Source: an uncultured Sinobacteraceae bacterium (GTDB taxonomy: Bacteria; Pseudomonadota; Gammaproteobacteria; Nevskiales; Nevskiaceae). Taken from it: a stretch of 64,000 bases of DNA. A program made the position numbers and the translations under genes. Location: NCBI GenBank assembly GCA_903822975.1, contig CAIJRD010000010.1, forward strand, positions 167,167 through 231,166, read 5' to 3'. Under the pieces are notes generated by a model. The model was given only the letters and a program-made list of their open reading frames with translations, did no database searches and had not been told where the DNA came from. Below, piece after piece: positions 1-9,726 of the stretch (position 1 is the stretch's first letter; every line of letters begins with the position of its first letter).

Positions 1-502
1 GCAGATCGATACCCTCGACCAGTTCCATGACCATGTAGGCACGGCCGTCCCCGTCGATGCCGCCATCGATCAGGCGTGCGATGCCGGGGTGTTCCAGGGT
101 CGCGAGAATCTGGCGTTCGTTGTCGAACAGGTCGGGACGCAGCAAGGCGTCCGCCCGTGCCAGTTTCAAGGCGACTGGTTTGCGGAATTGTCCGTCCGCG
201 CGTTCAGCGCGATAAACCTCTCCCATGCCGCCGCGTCCGAGCAGGCCGATGATGCGCCACGCGCCGATTCGTCTACCGACCTCGAACAAGGGATCTGGCA
301 TCGGCATGAGTGTCGTAGCAGGCGCCAGATCGAACAGATGTTGGTTCGACTCGCTGGCATCGAATAGTGCCCGTACCTGGGCCGCCAGCCGCGGATCGTC
401 CAGTGCCGCCAGCCGGGCCGCTCGCGTGTCGGGATCCAACTCCCACAACTGATCGAAGTGCGATTCGATACGCGCCCACGCCTGCTTATCCCTTTCGTCC
501 AT
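1..502 (-). CDS. Serine/threonine protein kinase, N-terminal part (cut by window edge)
   Basis: The reading frame runs off the left edge of the window, so only about 167 N-terminal residues are visible. It starts at the ATG whose first base is 502 (MDERDKQAW). A roughly 75-residue helical leader rich in Leu, Ala and Asp precedes the kinase fold. The glycine-rich loop LGRGGMGEVY lies at about residues 88-97, the ATP-binding lysine in VALK is Lys113, and a likely helix-C glutamate is Glu129. The hinge segment MVMELVEG is visible near the cut. This is the Hanks-type (PknB-like) family, which phosphorylates Ser/Thr. The leader resembles that of large membrane-bound kinases with sensor C-termini, but the C-terminus is not in view, so location and input are unknown. 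Confidence 0.9.
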   Translation of the reverse strand, partial: MDERDKQAWARIESHFDQLWELDPDTRAARLAALDDPRLAAQVRALFDASESNQHLFDLAPATTLMPMPDPLFEVGRRIGAWRIIGLLGRGGMGEVYRAERADGQFRKPVALKLARADALLRPDLFDNERQILATLEHPGIARLIDGGIDGDGRAYMVMELVEGIDL

Positions 503-1166
503 GCCCCAATGCCCTCACTCGCGATTTCCTCGGACAGATCCGTCAGAGCGGATCGTCTGTGTCGAACATTTAATGAACGGGTAATCATCGACAAACCCGA
601 CATCGCTGTGCCGAGTATCAACGATCGGGCATACCGTTCGGTTAACCCTGTCGTGCAAAACCCCACAACGGTGCGAACGAGTATCGGCACCACGGCCTGG
701 CGCGGCGCGGTCGATCAAGATGTTCATTACCGCCTGGGTAAGGTTTCAGTGTCGCCCGCAAGTCACAACCGACCGATCGGACGACGGGGTCAATAGCGGG
801 TCGAACGTGACCATAAGCGGCCAGCAGACGGTTTCGATCATTCCAGATCGCTCGGCCGCTCGATGGCCAGAGTATGGAACGAAGTAGAACCCCGGACATA
901 CCTGCTTCACAGCGAAGGAACCCATCGTCACATGTTTTGCTATATGACTTTTCCCTGCGGCCATAACTCGCGATGCGTGACCAGCGGTCCGTGCGTAAAA
1001 CATCTTCAGCCATACAGAGTGATGTGCGAGGAGATCTGGATAAAACAATGCGTGTCCTCTGTGATCAGGCGGACACGCTAGCACCTACGCCAAGCGCTAC
1101 GCTCGGACGGGTTTTTTTATTAGATCCGCACCATCGCTACGATTTTTATCGTTAAGGAGTCGTGAG
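503..1166. other. Intergenic stretch, no supported gene
   Basis: About 660 bases lie between the divergently oriented kinase and secreted-protein genes. Frames here are short and Arg/Cys-rich, with none of the codon character of neighbouring genes. A T-run near 1111-1117 follows a GC-rich segment with only a 4-bp stem, so I do not call a terminator. The promoters of both flanking genes must lie here, but no clear -35/-10 pair stands out. Confidence 0.5.
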
Positions 1167-2345
1167 ATGATCCAGAAACTGAAATGGGCAGGCATCACTA
1201 CTTCGCTGGGACTGTTCGCTGCACTGCCCGTGTACTCGCAGGTCATCGGCAGCTACGATAATTTCGACTGCTTCAACGATACTGGCGAGGTCGCTGAAGG
1301 ATTTGAAATTGATGTCGAGGACGTTGCCAGCACGGACCTGATCCGTGAGTTCCCATCCAACTTCTCGACCACGCCGTGGGTCATCCGATACGGCTTGCCG
1401 ACGGTTAAAAGCTACGACTACAGCACGTCGCGTCCCGATCCCGAACACGCGTACGACGCCGGACATAAGGGCGTGTTGATCACATGGGCCGCCACTTGGA
1501 GTGGTAGTCAATGGGTCGCCCCGTACGGCGACCAGCCTTTCGGAGCAACGGTCGCCGGCAACGGCACGCCCTATGTTGCGAACCCAACATATACAAACGG
1601 CGATTCCTGCTGGTACTACGGCCTTGGCAACGAATATCCCTCGAGCGGCTGCGACCACTTCGGTATCAGTTTTGCCGCCGGTGTTTCACCCGGCAAATTG
1701 ACTTATCACTGGAAGATTCCGGACCCGTCCAATCCAGGCCATTTGATCAACGCCGGATCAGAAGCTTCGCTTCCGCCGTCGCCGGTGCTGACCGTCAATC
1801 CGCCCGTTGCTGGCCAGCCGCCGGTGGTGCACGCCGTCGCAGAAGCACCAGAAAATCCTGAACCGCAGTTCGGTCCGGCCTACTGGGTGAAAACCACGAC
1901 GTTCTACGGCAAGCAGGCAGCCCAACTCGACGACCTACAAAAAGGCAACGTGAAACTCGCTAAAACCTGGAAGGTCGTCAGCTGGAACCTGTTGCAGCGG
2001 CCACCCGCCGGGGAAGCCGGTGAAAGGGACGAAGTCGAAAATCACAAAATTCCGAGGAACTACGTCCAGGTCACCAAGCAGTATGAGTACTGGGCTTATG
2101 CGGGGGCTTACGATAGCGAAACGAACGAAGTGGACTGCGACGGCGCGTACTACGGCACGGAAGCCAATCTGCTCGCGGAAACCCGCCCGGTGCAGACCGG
2201 ATGTCAGAACTTGGCCGGCAACCCGAAGCCCTACACCAGAAGCTATTGGACCCTCGATCCCGCGACAAATGTTCCGGAGTTCATCGCGGGCGGCAACTTG
2301 GGCAAGTATCTGGGCGCGCACATCAATGCTGTTAACGTGCAATAG
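1167..2345 (+). CDS. Secreted protein of unknown function
   Basis: The 392-residue product begins with a classic signal peptide (Lys-containing n-region, hydrophobic core around residues 8-20, likely cleavage near residue 25), so it should be exported to the periplasm or beyond. The start is well supported: AAGGAG at 1154-1159 sits 7 bases before the ATG. The mature chain is rich in Tyr, Trp, Gly, Asn and Pro, with several scattered cysteines (the first at residue 35) and a Pro/Val/Ala-rich stretch around residues 205-235 that looks like a linker between two lobes. The aromatic, Asn/Gly-rich composition resembles extracellular beta-rich proteins. I do not recognise the family. It is monocistronic, followed by about 230 bases without a gene. 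Confidence 0.8.
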   Translation: MIQKLKWAGITTSLGLFAALPVYSQVIGSYDNFDCFNDTGEVAEGFEIDVEDVASTDLIREFPSNFSTTPWVIRYGLPTVKSYDYSTSRPDPEHAYDAGHKGVLITWAATWSGSQWVAPYGDQPFGATVAGNGTPYVANPTYTNGDSCWYYGLGNEYPSSGCDHFGISFAAGVSPGKLTYHWKIPDPSNPGHLINAGSEASLPPSPVLTVNPPVAGQPPVVHAVAEAPENPEPQFGPAYWVKTTTFYGKQAAQLDDLQKGNVKLAKTWKVVSWNLLQRPPAGEAGERDEVENHKIPRNYVQVTKQYEYWAYAGAYDSETNEVDCDGAYYGTEANLLAETRPVQTGCQNLAGNPKPYTRSYWTLDPATNVPEFIAGGNLGKYLGAHINAVNVQ

Positions 2346-2573
2346 CGCGGTTACGCGACTGATCGCCCATCGCGCATGCGGCAATGGGCACGTAGCAGTA
2401 CGAACTGCCACGTGCTCCTTGCCTCTTCAGCGCTCTGCAGCCAGCAATGACTTCCGGACGAGTCGCGCGCCGGCTTTACAGTTGTTGATGCGACACGCTG
2501 ACGCACTGATCAGCGCATCGAACGCGGCTTCGCATCGAAGTCGATTTCATCGTCGAAGACGTATGGCGTCGAC

Positions 2574-2978
2574 TCAGTTTGCGTTGGAGCCCGTCTTCGT
2601 GGTGACGAGCACGCCCGGCGTTCCGCCCACATAGGCGTTGACACTGAGGATCTTCGGCAGCGTCAGCTTGGCTTCGACGATCTTGACGCCCGGCAGCGGC
2701 ACCAGAATCGAAGATGTCGTTGCATTGATCGGCGCGCCGGTCAGCAAGCCCGGCAAAGTGCCGACGACATTCTTCGTCACCAGGAGCGTTCCATTGATGG
2801 TTGTGGGAAGTCCCGTGAGGATGCCTTTCACGGTCGGCCCGAGATTCCGCAATACAACGCCAGCGGTGACGCCAGCGTTGCCGAGCACGCCGCCCAGCGG
2901 GCGGGTTGCAGCGGAAGCAATCGTCGGCGCCGCAAAGGCGGCAGAAATCACAACAGCCGCAAGCAGTTTTTTGTTCAT
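2574..2978 (-). CDS. Small secreted protein of unknown function
   Basis: The chosen start (MNKKLLAAV) gives a textbook signal peptide ending near ASA-A at about residue 24. A longer frame upstream to 3056 would bury this signal behind 26 charged residues and is rejected. The mature chain of about 110 residues is almost free of charge and made of short Gly, Thr, Val and Leu segments such as LLTGAP and GTLPGLLTG, ending in TTKTGSNAN. Such a composition suggests a surface or matrix protein or a beta-rich filament subunit, but nothing specific is recognised. The ribosome binding site is weak (CAGGGA, about 10 bases upstream). Confidence 0.65.
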   Translation of the reverse strand: MNKKLLAAVVISAAFAAPTIASAATRPLGGVLGNAGVTAGVVLRNLGPTVKGILTGLPTTINGTLLVTKNVVGTLPGLLTGAPINATTSSILVPLPGVKIVEAKLTLPKILSVNAYVGGTPGVLVTTKTGSNAN

Positions 2979-3361
2979 TTGTCGATGGTCCCTGAGATAG
3001 ATTCTTTTGAATCGCTTTAACAACGACTCAATTGAAACACAAAAACGGGTAGGCAACGTGACTACACCAATACGAATTGGTCATTTCCTGAGATTGTGAG
3101 TCGGTCGCAGCGCGATATCGATCCACGGCGAGCCCTGGCTTGCCCAGTTCGGCTGCAGCCTGCTGTAAGGTGTCTGTACCGGACCAGCTTAAAGTCGCGG
3201 ATGATCCAGATCCGACCCGATTTCAACACTGTGAACGCTATCTGACTGCGAGTACCGAACAAACCAGACGGCACAGCGGCGATACGGGGATCGGAGATCG
3301 GCTTCAACGGCTGTGCGGCTTGCGAGCGTCATCGCGTACATCCGTTTTCATTTCCCTACGT
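2979..3361. other. Intergenic stretch, no supported gene
   Basis: No frame here has a convincing start or composition. An 81-codon frame on the minus strand (3062-3307) was considered and rejected. The region separates two minus-strand genes and probably carries the promoter of the secreted protein. Confidence 0.4.
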
Positions 3362-3790
3362 TTAAGCGTTCTTCATGCGAGAGGCAAAGCGCGGTTCGTA
3401 GACAAGTTCGAGCTTCATTCCGTCTGGATCCAAGAAGAACAAGGCGTAGTAGCCAGGGGTATAGCTGTATTCCGCAGGCGCATCGAGGATCGTGACCTGC
3501 TCACTGATTAGGAATTCATGAAAGGCATCGATCTCGCTTCGACTGGAAACATGAAAGGCAAGATGATGTAGCCCGACCGCGTACCGATTGTGAGGAGTTG
3601 GGTCTTTGGCCTTGTGAAGACCCACACTGAACTGCGACTCTGCAGTCGACAATTCCCAGCAAGGCACGTCGCCTTCGTACTCGCTCGTTCGCTTATAACC
3701 CAACCTGCCGAGAACCTTGTCGTAGAACGCTGAGGATCTCGCGAGATCAGTAACCGTGAGGTCAAGGTGATTGATCAGACCATTACGCAT
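3362..3790 (-). CDS. VOC-superfamily (glyoxalase/dioxygenase-fold) protein
   Basis: The 142-residue protein shows the vicinal oxygen chelate fold: INHLDLTVTDLARSSAFYDKVLG opens the first beta-alpha-beta-beta-beta module (residues 6-28) and GLHHLAFHV opens the second. Candidate metal ligands are His8, His76 and Glu128 in KLELVYE near the C-terminus, preceded by the common FFLDPDGMKLE signature. The length is normal for single-domain members. Family enzymes include glyoxalase I, extradiol dioxygenases and fosfomycin-type resistance proteins. The sequence alone does not choose between these, so the substrate is unknown. It stands alone between intergenic stretches, upstream of no obvious partner. 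Confidence 0.85.
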   Translation of the reverse strand: MRNGLINHLDLTVTDLARSSAFYDKVLGRLGYKRTSEYEGDVPCWELSTAESQFSVGLHKAKDPTPHNRYAVGLHHLAFHVSSRSEIDAFHEFLISEQVTILDAPAEYSYTPGYYALFFLDPDGMKLELVYEPRFASRMKNA

Positions 3791-3909
3791 AATCGGCCGT
3801 GGTGCTGGGCTAGTCCTGGCTCAAACGTTTCGCTTGCAGCTTTTCTCGACGCATGAGACGTACCCATGCCGCCGTGAGGATGCAAAGTCCCGAACACGAT
3901 TTCTCCACC

Positions 3910-4317
3910 TCAGACGGTGTGCCTCAGCAGTTCGAATGCGAATACCATGAACGCAGCCCAGGAGATTGTGAAGACGACGGTTCTCGCCATAAAAACACTG
4001 AAGCCGCTGAGCTGAATGATTGCATGCGCAAGGCGTGAATAGAAAAACACCGCGGAACACAGCTCTGTGAGATGCGTCGACACGCCGACCAGTTTCGCAA
4101 TCACGACGACGGCCGCGAAGGTTGCGAAATTCTCCACCGCATTCATGTGGGCGCGATAGGCGCGATTAACCCAATCGGGCAGCGGCGACGTCGGCGCAAT
4201 CTTGTAGTCCGCAGGAGTGAGGAACCCGCGTGACGTCACATATCCGATCACAACCGGAATCCACAGCAATCCGGTCAGGATCGCGCTTAACAAGAGATAC
4301 CAAAGTTCAGTCGTCAT
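3910..4317 (-). CDS. MAPEG family membrane protein
   Basis: The 135-residue protein has four predicted membrane helices (about residues 6-28, 65-80, 84-103 and 109-130). The segment NRAYRAHMNAVENFATFAA after helix 1 is the MAPEG hallmark (membrane-associated proteins in eicosanoid and glutathione metabolism), with conserved Arg, His, Asn and Glu that bind glutathione in characterised members. It is probably in the inner membrane as a trimer. Bacterial members are often annotated as glutathione S-transferase-like, but the actual substrate is unknown. It is read away from the acetyl-CoA synthetase region and shows no operon partner. Confidence 0.85.
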   Translation of the reverse strand: MTTELWYLLLSAILTGLLWIPVVIGYVTSRGFLTPADYKIAPTSPLPDWVNRAYRAHMNAVENFATFAAVVVIAKLVGVSTHLTELCSAVFFYSRLAHAIIQLSGFSVFMARTVVFTISWAAFMVFAFELLRHTV

Positions 4318-4584
4318 ATGCCCCCCCCTGGCTCGCTACCCTGGCTTCTATGTAACGCCCTCGCCTATTTTCGTCGCACAGACCCTTTAACTTTCGAAAA
4401 GCCTTCGATCTGTTCGACAAGTCGACGTGTGCCGCGTTATTTAACGCGTTGCTTCACTTCGACCTTCATGCCGCAATATACATCGAGTAATCGATTTCGG
4501 GCGTACCAATGGCAGGGATGCCGATCACTGAAGCTTGTCGACATCGATAGCGATCGTTAACAGTTAACGACGCATCGTGTTCCG

Positions 4585-6543
4585 CTAAGCGGGATAGGCC
4601 AGTTGCTCGACGATATTCGGGTTCTCCAAAGTAGATACATCCTGCGTAACGGTTTCACCCTTTGCGATCGACCGCAAAAGACGCCGCATGATCTTTCCGC
4701 TTCGGGTTTTCGGAAGGCTATCGGTGAATCGGATTTCATCGGGCTTGGCAATCGCGCCAATCTGCATGCCGACATGATCGCGCAGTTGCTTGGACAAGGC
4801 AGTCGCCTGCTCGCCTGTGGGTCGATCGCCCCTCAACACGACGAACGCGACGATGGCCTCGCCCTTGATCTCGTGCGGCCGGCCCACAACGGCGGACTCG
4901 GCGACCGCTGCGTGTGAGCCAAGCGCACTTTCGACTTCCATCGTTCCGAGGCGATGGCCGGAAACATTCAGCACATCATCGACGCGGCCGAGAATCCAGT
5001 AATAGCCGTCTTCATCTCGATGGACGCTATCGCCGACGACGTAACGATCGGGGCCGAACTGCTCCCAATAGGTTTTGATGTACCGCGGGTTGTCGCCCCA
5101 GATTGTTCTTGCCATCGAGGGCCAGGGTTTGCGTATCACCAGATATCCGCCCGTGCTGTTCTCCGTAACCGGAGTCCCTGCTTCGTCGACAATCTCCACG
5201 AAGATGCCCGGCAAGGGATGCGTGCACGATCCCGGCTTTGTATCGATCGCACCGGGGATCGGCGACATCATGATCGCGCCGGTTTCGGTCTGCCACCACG
5301 TGTCCACAATCGGGAGCCGGCCCTTGCCGATCACCTCGTGGTACCACATCCAGGCTTCAGGATTGATGGGCTCACCCACAGAGCCCAGCAGTCTGAGCTT
5401 CGACAGATCATAAGATTTCGGAAACGCATCGCCCGCCCGCATCAGCGCTCTTATGGCGGTCGGTGCGGTGTAAAAGATCGTGACGCCATAGTCCTGGCAA
5501 ATCTTCCAGAACCGACCGGCATCCGGAACCATCGGTGCGCCTTCGTAAATCATTACCGTCGCGCCATTCGCGAGCGGCCCGTAGCACACGTAGGTGTGGC
5601 CGGTGATCCAGCCGACGTCCGCGGTGCACCAGAACACATCGTCGTCGCGCAAGTCGAAGACCCACTGGCAGGTGACGGTGGCGTTGAGCAGATAGCCTCC
5701 CGTCGAGTGCTGAATCCCTTTCGGTTTGCCGGTGGACCCCGAGGTATACAGCAGAAATAGCGGGTGCTCCGCACTAACCCACTCGGGCTCGCAGTGCTCA
5801 GGCTGCCCCTCAAGCAGCTCATGCCACCAAAGGTCACGCCCCGCTTTCATATCGACGGGTCGTTCGGTGTTCCGCAGAACAATTACGTTTTTGATCGATC
5901 CACTGCCCGCTTGCAGGGCGTCGTCCGCCGCTCGCTTGAGTTCGATGCTGCTGCCATTGCGCACACTGCCGTCCGCCGTGATCAGCAGCGTGGCGCCGGC
6001 GTCTTCGATTCGATCCTTCAGCGACGTCGCGGAGAATCCGGCAAACACAACCGAATGGATCGCGCCGATTCGCGCGCAGGCCTGCATCGCGATAATGGCC
6101 TCGGGCGTGTGGGGCAGATAAATAACCACACGATCACCACAGCCGACACCGAGCGATTTGATCGCATTGGCCAGCTTGCACACTTCGCGATGCAATTGGC
6201 GGTAGGTATAGGTTCGTCTCGCACCCGGCTCACTCTCGAACACGATCGCGAGCTTGTCGCCTCGGGTTGCAAGATGGAGATCGAGACAGTTGAACGACGC
6301 ATTCAAGGTCCCGTCGGCAAACCAGCGGAAGTTGGGTGCATTGGAGTCATCGAGCGCGGTGATGAACTCCGTTTTCCAGGCCAGCTGTTCGCGCGCGAGC
6401 TTGGCCCAGAACCCGACGTAATCGTCGTCGGCCGCCACCCGCATCTCAGCCAGTCGGGTGGCATTGATGCTGGCACTCTCAACGAATGCCCTGGACGGTG
6501 GAAACCTTCGGCTCGCTGTAAGTAACGATGGGCTATCGCTCAT
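4585..6543 (-). CDS. acs: Acetyl-CoA synthetase (AMP-forming)
   Basis: The 652-residue protein matches the full length of acetyl-CoA synthetases, which make acetyl-CoA from acetate, ATP and CoA in the cytoplasm. The AMP-forming P-loop [11 protein letters not shown] is at residues 266-276, the adenine and acetate-site motif DTWWQTETG is present, and the C-terminal [11 protein letters not shown] carries the catalytic and acetyl-regulated Lys617. GGGAG about 7 bases before the ATG supports the start. It lies downstream of the alcohol dehydrogenase cluster on the same strand and would complete alcohol to acid to acyl-CoA. It also would recover acetate made by the phosphoketolase/acetate kinase route at 23-28 kb. 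No sigma-54 match was found before it, so it may be controlled separately. Confidence 0.97.
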   Translation of the reverse strand: MSDSPSLLTASRRFPPSRAFVESASINATRLAEMRVAADDDYVGFWAKLAREQLAWKTEFITALDDSNAPNFRWFADGTLNASFNCLDLHLATRGDKLAIVFESEPGARRTYTYRQLHREVCKLANAIKSLGVGCGDRVVIYLPHTPEAIIAMQACARIGAIHSVVFAGFSATSLKDRIEDAGATLLITADGSVRNGSSIELKRAADDALQAGSGSIKNVIVLRNTERPVDMKAGRDLWWHELLEGQPEHCEPEWVSAEHPLFLLYTSGSTGKPKGIQHSTGGYLLNATVTCQWVFDLRDDDVFWCTADVGWITGHTYVCYGPLANGATVMIYEGAPMVPDAGRFWKICQDYGVTIFYTAPTAIRALMRAGDAFPKSYDLSKLRLLGSVGEPINPEAWMWYHEVIGKGRLPIVDTWWQTETGAIMMSPIPGAIDTKPGSCTHPLPGIFVEIVDEAGTPVTENSTGGYLVIRKPWPSMARTIWGDNPRYIKTYWEQFGPDRYVVGDSVHRDEDGYYWILGRVDDVLNVSGHRLGTMEVESALGSHAAVAESAVVGRPHEIKGEAIVAFVVLRGDRPTGEQATALSKQLRDHVGMQIGAIAKPDEIRFTDSLPKTRSGKIMRRLLRSIAKGETVTQDVSTLENPNIVEQLAYPA

Positions 6544-6611
6544 GCCACGCTCCCTTAACTTTAATAACGCAATGCCGATGGAGGCAGAACGGCGAACGGG
6601 ACATCGACCCA

Positions 6612-6652
6612 GCCGCAGGCAACACAGTTCGTAAAAACATGCCGCCTGCGGC
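6612..6652 (-). terminator. Inverted repeat, candidate terminator downstream of the dehydrogenase operon
   Basis: GCCGCAGGC (6612-6620) and GCCTGCGGC (6644-6652) form a perfect 9-bp inverted repeat with a 23-base loop. Read on the minus strand a smaller hairpin (GCCG-CAGG-CGGC) is followed shortly by TTTTT. It sits between the stop of the cytochrome fusion gene and the start of acs, and could end the dehydrogenase transcript. Evidence is structural only. Confidence 0.4.
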
Positions 6653-6673
6653 CGGTCCTGTTCCGCGTGAGGT

Positions 6674-7888
6674 CTACTTTGAAGACGAGATCAATGGAAC
6701 CTTCGAGGTTTGCGCCTGCGCGTAGGTCAAGGCATTGGGCCCTGCCGGATAGCCGTTCTGTTGCAGAATGAACGCCATCACAGCTGCATATTCTTCTGGC
6801 TTCAACGTGCCGGGCCGACCGGCCGGCATCTGCGTCGACAGAATTCCGAAGATATCGCTCACCGCGAAATCGTCTTTCGCGCTGGCGAACTTCTGGCCCT
6901 TCAACGCAGGTCCGGTGATGCCCCCCAGATCGGCGCCGTGACACATCGAACAATTGCTCATGAAGACCTGCTGACCGGCACTCGCCTGCTCTGCCGAATA
7001 GATCGCCGGCGCCTTCGCGCCCGACTTCTTCTTCGTATTCGAAACCTTGATCAGTCCGCCCCTGTTGTATTCGTTTCGCGATACAACATTTGCAGGTTTC
7101 ACCGCGGATGCAGTCGGTCGGTCGCCGACCACCGCATACGGCGCGAGCAGTGCGGCCAGACGGCCGGAAGCGCGCAGTTCGCCGACTCCTTTATCGAAAA
7201 CCTCGGCAGCCGCAACACCGGAGTCGTCGTAGAGCGCAACCAGATCCCAACGCGCGTGCGGCTCATTTAACAGCGCGAAGAACAGTTTGTGTCCTTTCGC
7301 ATGGCGCTGCGTGTATTGCACCACGATCGGCGCCCACAGCATGGCCGCTTTGACCTTGCCTTTGGCGAGTGCATCCAGCGCGTCATCGTTGTCCGGATGA
7401 ACGTCGGACTGAATGTTCGTATGGTGCTCGAAGAACAGATTGGGAGCGGTTTCATAAGCCACCGCGACTTCTGTGCCCTCGGCCAGTTGCGAAAGTTCAG
7501 GTGGCGCGTGATCACGGGTGACGAGCGCAAAGCCGGTCTGCCCGTAGGGCGCGCTTCCTTTCACGCCCGTTGGCAGGAGTGGCGCCTGCACGTCCACTGG
7601 AAAGCCGAGCACCAGCTGGCAGCGGCTGCTGGTCAGCTTGTGGAAGTTCTTCTCGGAATAGGGATCGTCGCCGACTCCGGAGCCGTCGAATTTCTCGAAG
7701 CGGGCGCTATAACCTTGCGTGGCGACTGCGGCACGGACGACGTTCATGTCCATGGTCGCAGCCGGGCTGGACTGATCAATGCAGGCGACCACCTCCATGG
7801 CGGCCTCTGCACGATGCGCAAGCATCGTGCAGAAGATTACCGCTACGGAGGATCTGATCGCGCGCTTATTTAGCGAGCTTGAAGACAT
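6674..7888 (-). CDS. Periplasmic binding protein (XoxJ/MxaJ-like) fused to cytochrome c
   Basis: With the start at 7888 (MSSSSLNKR) the product has 404 residues and a signal peptide ending near residue 30. Residues 31-260 resemble the solute-binding-fold proteins that accompany PQQ dehydrogenases (MxaJ, XoxJ); the segment around [14 protein letters not shown] matches their conserved centre. A Lys-rich linker (about 280-295) joins a C-terminal class I cytochrome c domain with heme motif CSMCH at 313-317 and probable axial Met354 in TQMPAG. Normally the binding protein and the electron-accepting cytochrome are separate genes (J and G). Here one chain seems to combine dehydrogenase maturation or docking with electron transfer. 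The 5' end overlaps the dehydrogenase stop by 23 bases, so the two are one transcript. A longer frame to 8083 is rejected because it would hide the signal peptide. Confidence 0.88.
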   Translation of the reverse strand: MSSSSLNKRAIRSSVAVIFCTMLAHRAEAAMEVVACIDQSSPAATMDMNVVRAAVATQGYSARFEKFDGSGVGDDPYSEKNFHKLTSSRCQLVLGFPVDVQAPLLPTGVKGSAPYGQTGFALVTRDHAPPELSQLAEGTEVAVAYETAPNLFFEHHTNIQSDVHPDNDDALDALAKGKVKAAMLWAPIVVQYTQRHAKGHKLFFALLNEPHARWDLVALYDDSGVAAAEVFDKGVGELRASGRLAALLAPYAVVGDRPTASAVKPANVVSRNEYNRGGLIKVSNTKKKSGAKAPAIYSAEQASAGQQVFMSNCSMCHGADLGGITGPALKGQKFASAKDDFAVSDIFGILSTQMPAGRPGTLKPEEYAAVMAFILQQNGYPAGPNALTYAQAQTSKVPLISSSK

Positions 7889-9602
7889 ACAGATGTCCAC
7901 CCGTTGGAATGCTCTTGACCTTCGGATCGTTCGCCATGTCGCCGCCCCAGATCGGCGTTGCGCCGCCCCAGCCGGCATAGACGGCGACGTATTGCGTACC
8001 GTCGACGGTATATGTACTCGGCACACCGATGATGCCGGAGCTGAGCTGATCGCTCTTCCACAGCACATTGCCGGACTTGGCATCGAACGCCATGAAGTAG
8101 CCGTCGGCCGAGCCGCTGAACATCAGGCCGCCGCCGGTCGACAGTGTGCCGTCGTTCCAGGGCAGATCGCTCTCATGTGTCCACACCTGCTTGCCGGTGT
8201 TCAGATCGATCGCTTGCACCGATCCCCAGTTCTTCTGCGTGGGGTCCTGCATCACGGTGAAACTCTCGCCCAGGAATGGAAGGCCCGCCTTGTAGCTAAC
8301 CGCCGCGCCCTTCATCTTCATGCAGGTATGCATGGTCGGCACATAGGCCATCTGCGTGTTGGGATTGATCGAGATCGGCCACCAGTTCTTGCCGCCAAGG
8401 AAACTCGGGCAGGTAAACACTTCCTTGTCGGGCGTCGGACGCATGTCGTCGTCGGTGTAGACCTTGCCGTCTTTCTGGCCGGCCACCGAAGTTGCGTGCG
8501 TAAACTGCTCCATGTAGATCAGTTTGCCGTTGGTACGATCGATCGCGTAGAACCAGCCATTGCGGCTCGCCGACACGATGGCCTTGTACGGCTTGCCCTG
8601 GTAGGTGAGATCGGTCATCACCGTCTCGTTGGTGCCGTCGTAATCCCAGGTGTCGTGCGGCGTGTACTGGAAGTGCCACTTGATCTTGCCGTTGCTCGGA
8701 TTCATTGCGATTACGGAATCCGTGTACAGGTTTTCACCCGGTCGCAAGGTCGCGAGCCATGGTCCCGGATTGCCGACACCCCACATCAGCGTGTCGTTCT
8801 CCGCATCGTAAGTACCGGTGAGCCAGGCCGCGCCGCCACCGGTCTTGTAAGCACCTTTGGGCCAGGTGTCGCCGCCCGGCTCGTTCGGTGCAGGAATCGT
8901 GTGCGTCTGCCAAAGCATCTTGCCGGTCTTGGCATCGAGTGCTTCGACGAAGCCGCGGGCGCCGTACTCACCGCCCGACACGCCGACCACCACCTTGCCT
9001 TTCACGATCAGCGGTGCGAGCGTCATCGCGTAGCCCACATCGGGCGCCATCAGGGCCTTGCTCCACTTGACCTTGCCGGTTGCGCCATCGAGTGCGACGA
9101 CATGATTGTCGAGCGTCGCCATGTAGACGTTGTTCTGATAAAGCGCCACGCCGCGATTCACTACATCGCAGCAGACGGTTTTCAGCGCCGCCTTCGAGAG
9201 GTCGTGGTCGTACTTCCACAACACTTTTCCGGAGGTCGCATCCATTGCAATGAGGTGGTCGAGCGGCGTGGTGACATACAGGAAATGGCCGTTGACCACC
9301 GCTGGCGATTCGTGGCCCTGCTTCAGCCCGGTCTCGTAATCGAACGCTGGCTTCAATTGCGCGACGTTGCCGGTATTGATCTGATCGAACGGCGCGTAGC
9401 CGCTGCTGGTGTAGTCACGGCGATACATCAACCAGCCCGGATCTTTCTGAGCCGCGAGCAAGCGCGCATCGGTCACGGGTTCGTAAGGCGCCTGTGCGGC
9501 AGTCACCGCAACCGGTGCGAATGCCAGCAAGACCAGCGCAGCTTTCTTCAACAGCTCCACTCGAGATCGCTTGAACTCGATGGAGCCCGCTTTATTCCGC
9601 AT
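7866..9602 (-). CDS. PQQ-dependent alcohol dehydrogenase, predicted lanthanide type
   Basis: The 578-residue quinoprotein has a signal peptide (about residues 1-37) and an eight-bladed propeller with repeated Trp-docking segments (GKVLWKYD, GKVKWS, GKIKWHF, GKQVWTHE). Active-site features are intact: vicinal Cys144-Cys145 in TVCCDVVNRG, metal-binding Glu212 in SGGEYGARG, Asn278 in GVGNPGPW, and the catalytic Asp320 in HDTWDYDG. Asp322, two residues later, is the extra acid that marks lanthanide-binding enzymes (XoxF, PedH/ExaF); calcium enzymes have another residue there. It should oxidise a primary alcohol in the periplasm, passing electrons to the fused cytochrome encoded next. AGGAG precedes the ATG, and a sigma-54 promoter lies about 110 bases upstream. 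Its substrate (methanol, ethanol, aromatic alcohol) cannot be fixed; length and sequence favour the PedH/ExaA side. Confidence 0.95.
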   Translation of the reverse strand: MRNKAGSIEFKRSRVELLKKAALVLLAFAPVAVTAAQAPYEPVTDARLLAAQKDPGWLMYRRDYTSSGYAPFDQINTGNVAQLKPAFDYETGLKQGHESPAVVNGHFLYVTTPLDHLIAMDATSGKVLWKYDHDLSKAALKTVCCDVVNRGVALYQNNVYMATLDNHVVALDGATGKVKWSKALMAPDVGYAMTLAPLIVKGKVVVGVSGGEYGARGFVEALDAKTGKMLWQTHTIPAPNEPGGDTWPKGAYKTGGGAAWLTGTYDAENDTLMWGVGNPGPWLATLRPGENLYTDSVIAMNPSNGKIKWHFQYTPHDTWDYDGTNETVMTDLTYQGKPYKAIVSASRNGWFYAIDRTNGKLIYMEQFTHATSVAGQKDGKVYTDDDMRPTPDKEVFTCPSFLGGKNWWPISINPNTQMAYVPTMHTCMKMKGAAVSYKAGLPFLGESFTVMQDPTQKNWGSVQAIDLNTGKQVWTHESDLPWNDGTLSTGGGLMFSGSADGYFMAFDAKSGNVLWKSDQLSSGIIGVPSTYTVDGTQYVAVYAGWGGATPIWGGDMANDPKVKSIPTGGHLYVFKLAK

Positions 9603-9710
9603 TTCTGTTCTCCTCGTTTTAATGCCTTTGCAGGCTGTATGAATCAGTTGCGTTCGTTGCCCGACTTGGGCGCTCTGCTGACGATGCGCGCTTTTTCGTG
9701 CTTTCGAAAG

Positions 9711-9726
9711 AGCAAGACAAATGCCA
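9711..9726 (-). promoter_or_regulatory. Sigma-54 promoter of the alcohol dehydrogenase
   Basis: On the minus strand the sequence TGGCATTTGTCTTGCT has the invariant GG at -24 and GC at -12 separated by exactly 10 bases, plus the preferred TGGCA and TTGCT flanks. Transcription would begin near 9700, leaving a leader of about 95 bases before the dehydrogenase ATG. Confidence 0.75.

Noticed and set aside
1080..1120. T-run as a terminator before the first secreted-protein gene
   Set aside because: The only stem ahead of it has 4 base pairs and is not adjacent to the T-run.
3062..3307. 81-codon minus-strand frame between the secreted protein and the VOC gene
   Set aside because: The composition is borderline, but there is no ribosome site or recognisable motif, and it has no homologous pattern I know.
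6544..6673. Possible sigma-54 promoter before acs
   Set aside because: No GG-N10-GC element with the right orientation was found in the acs upstream region.
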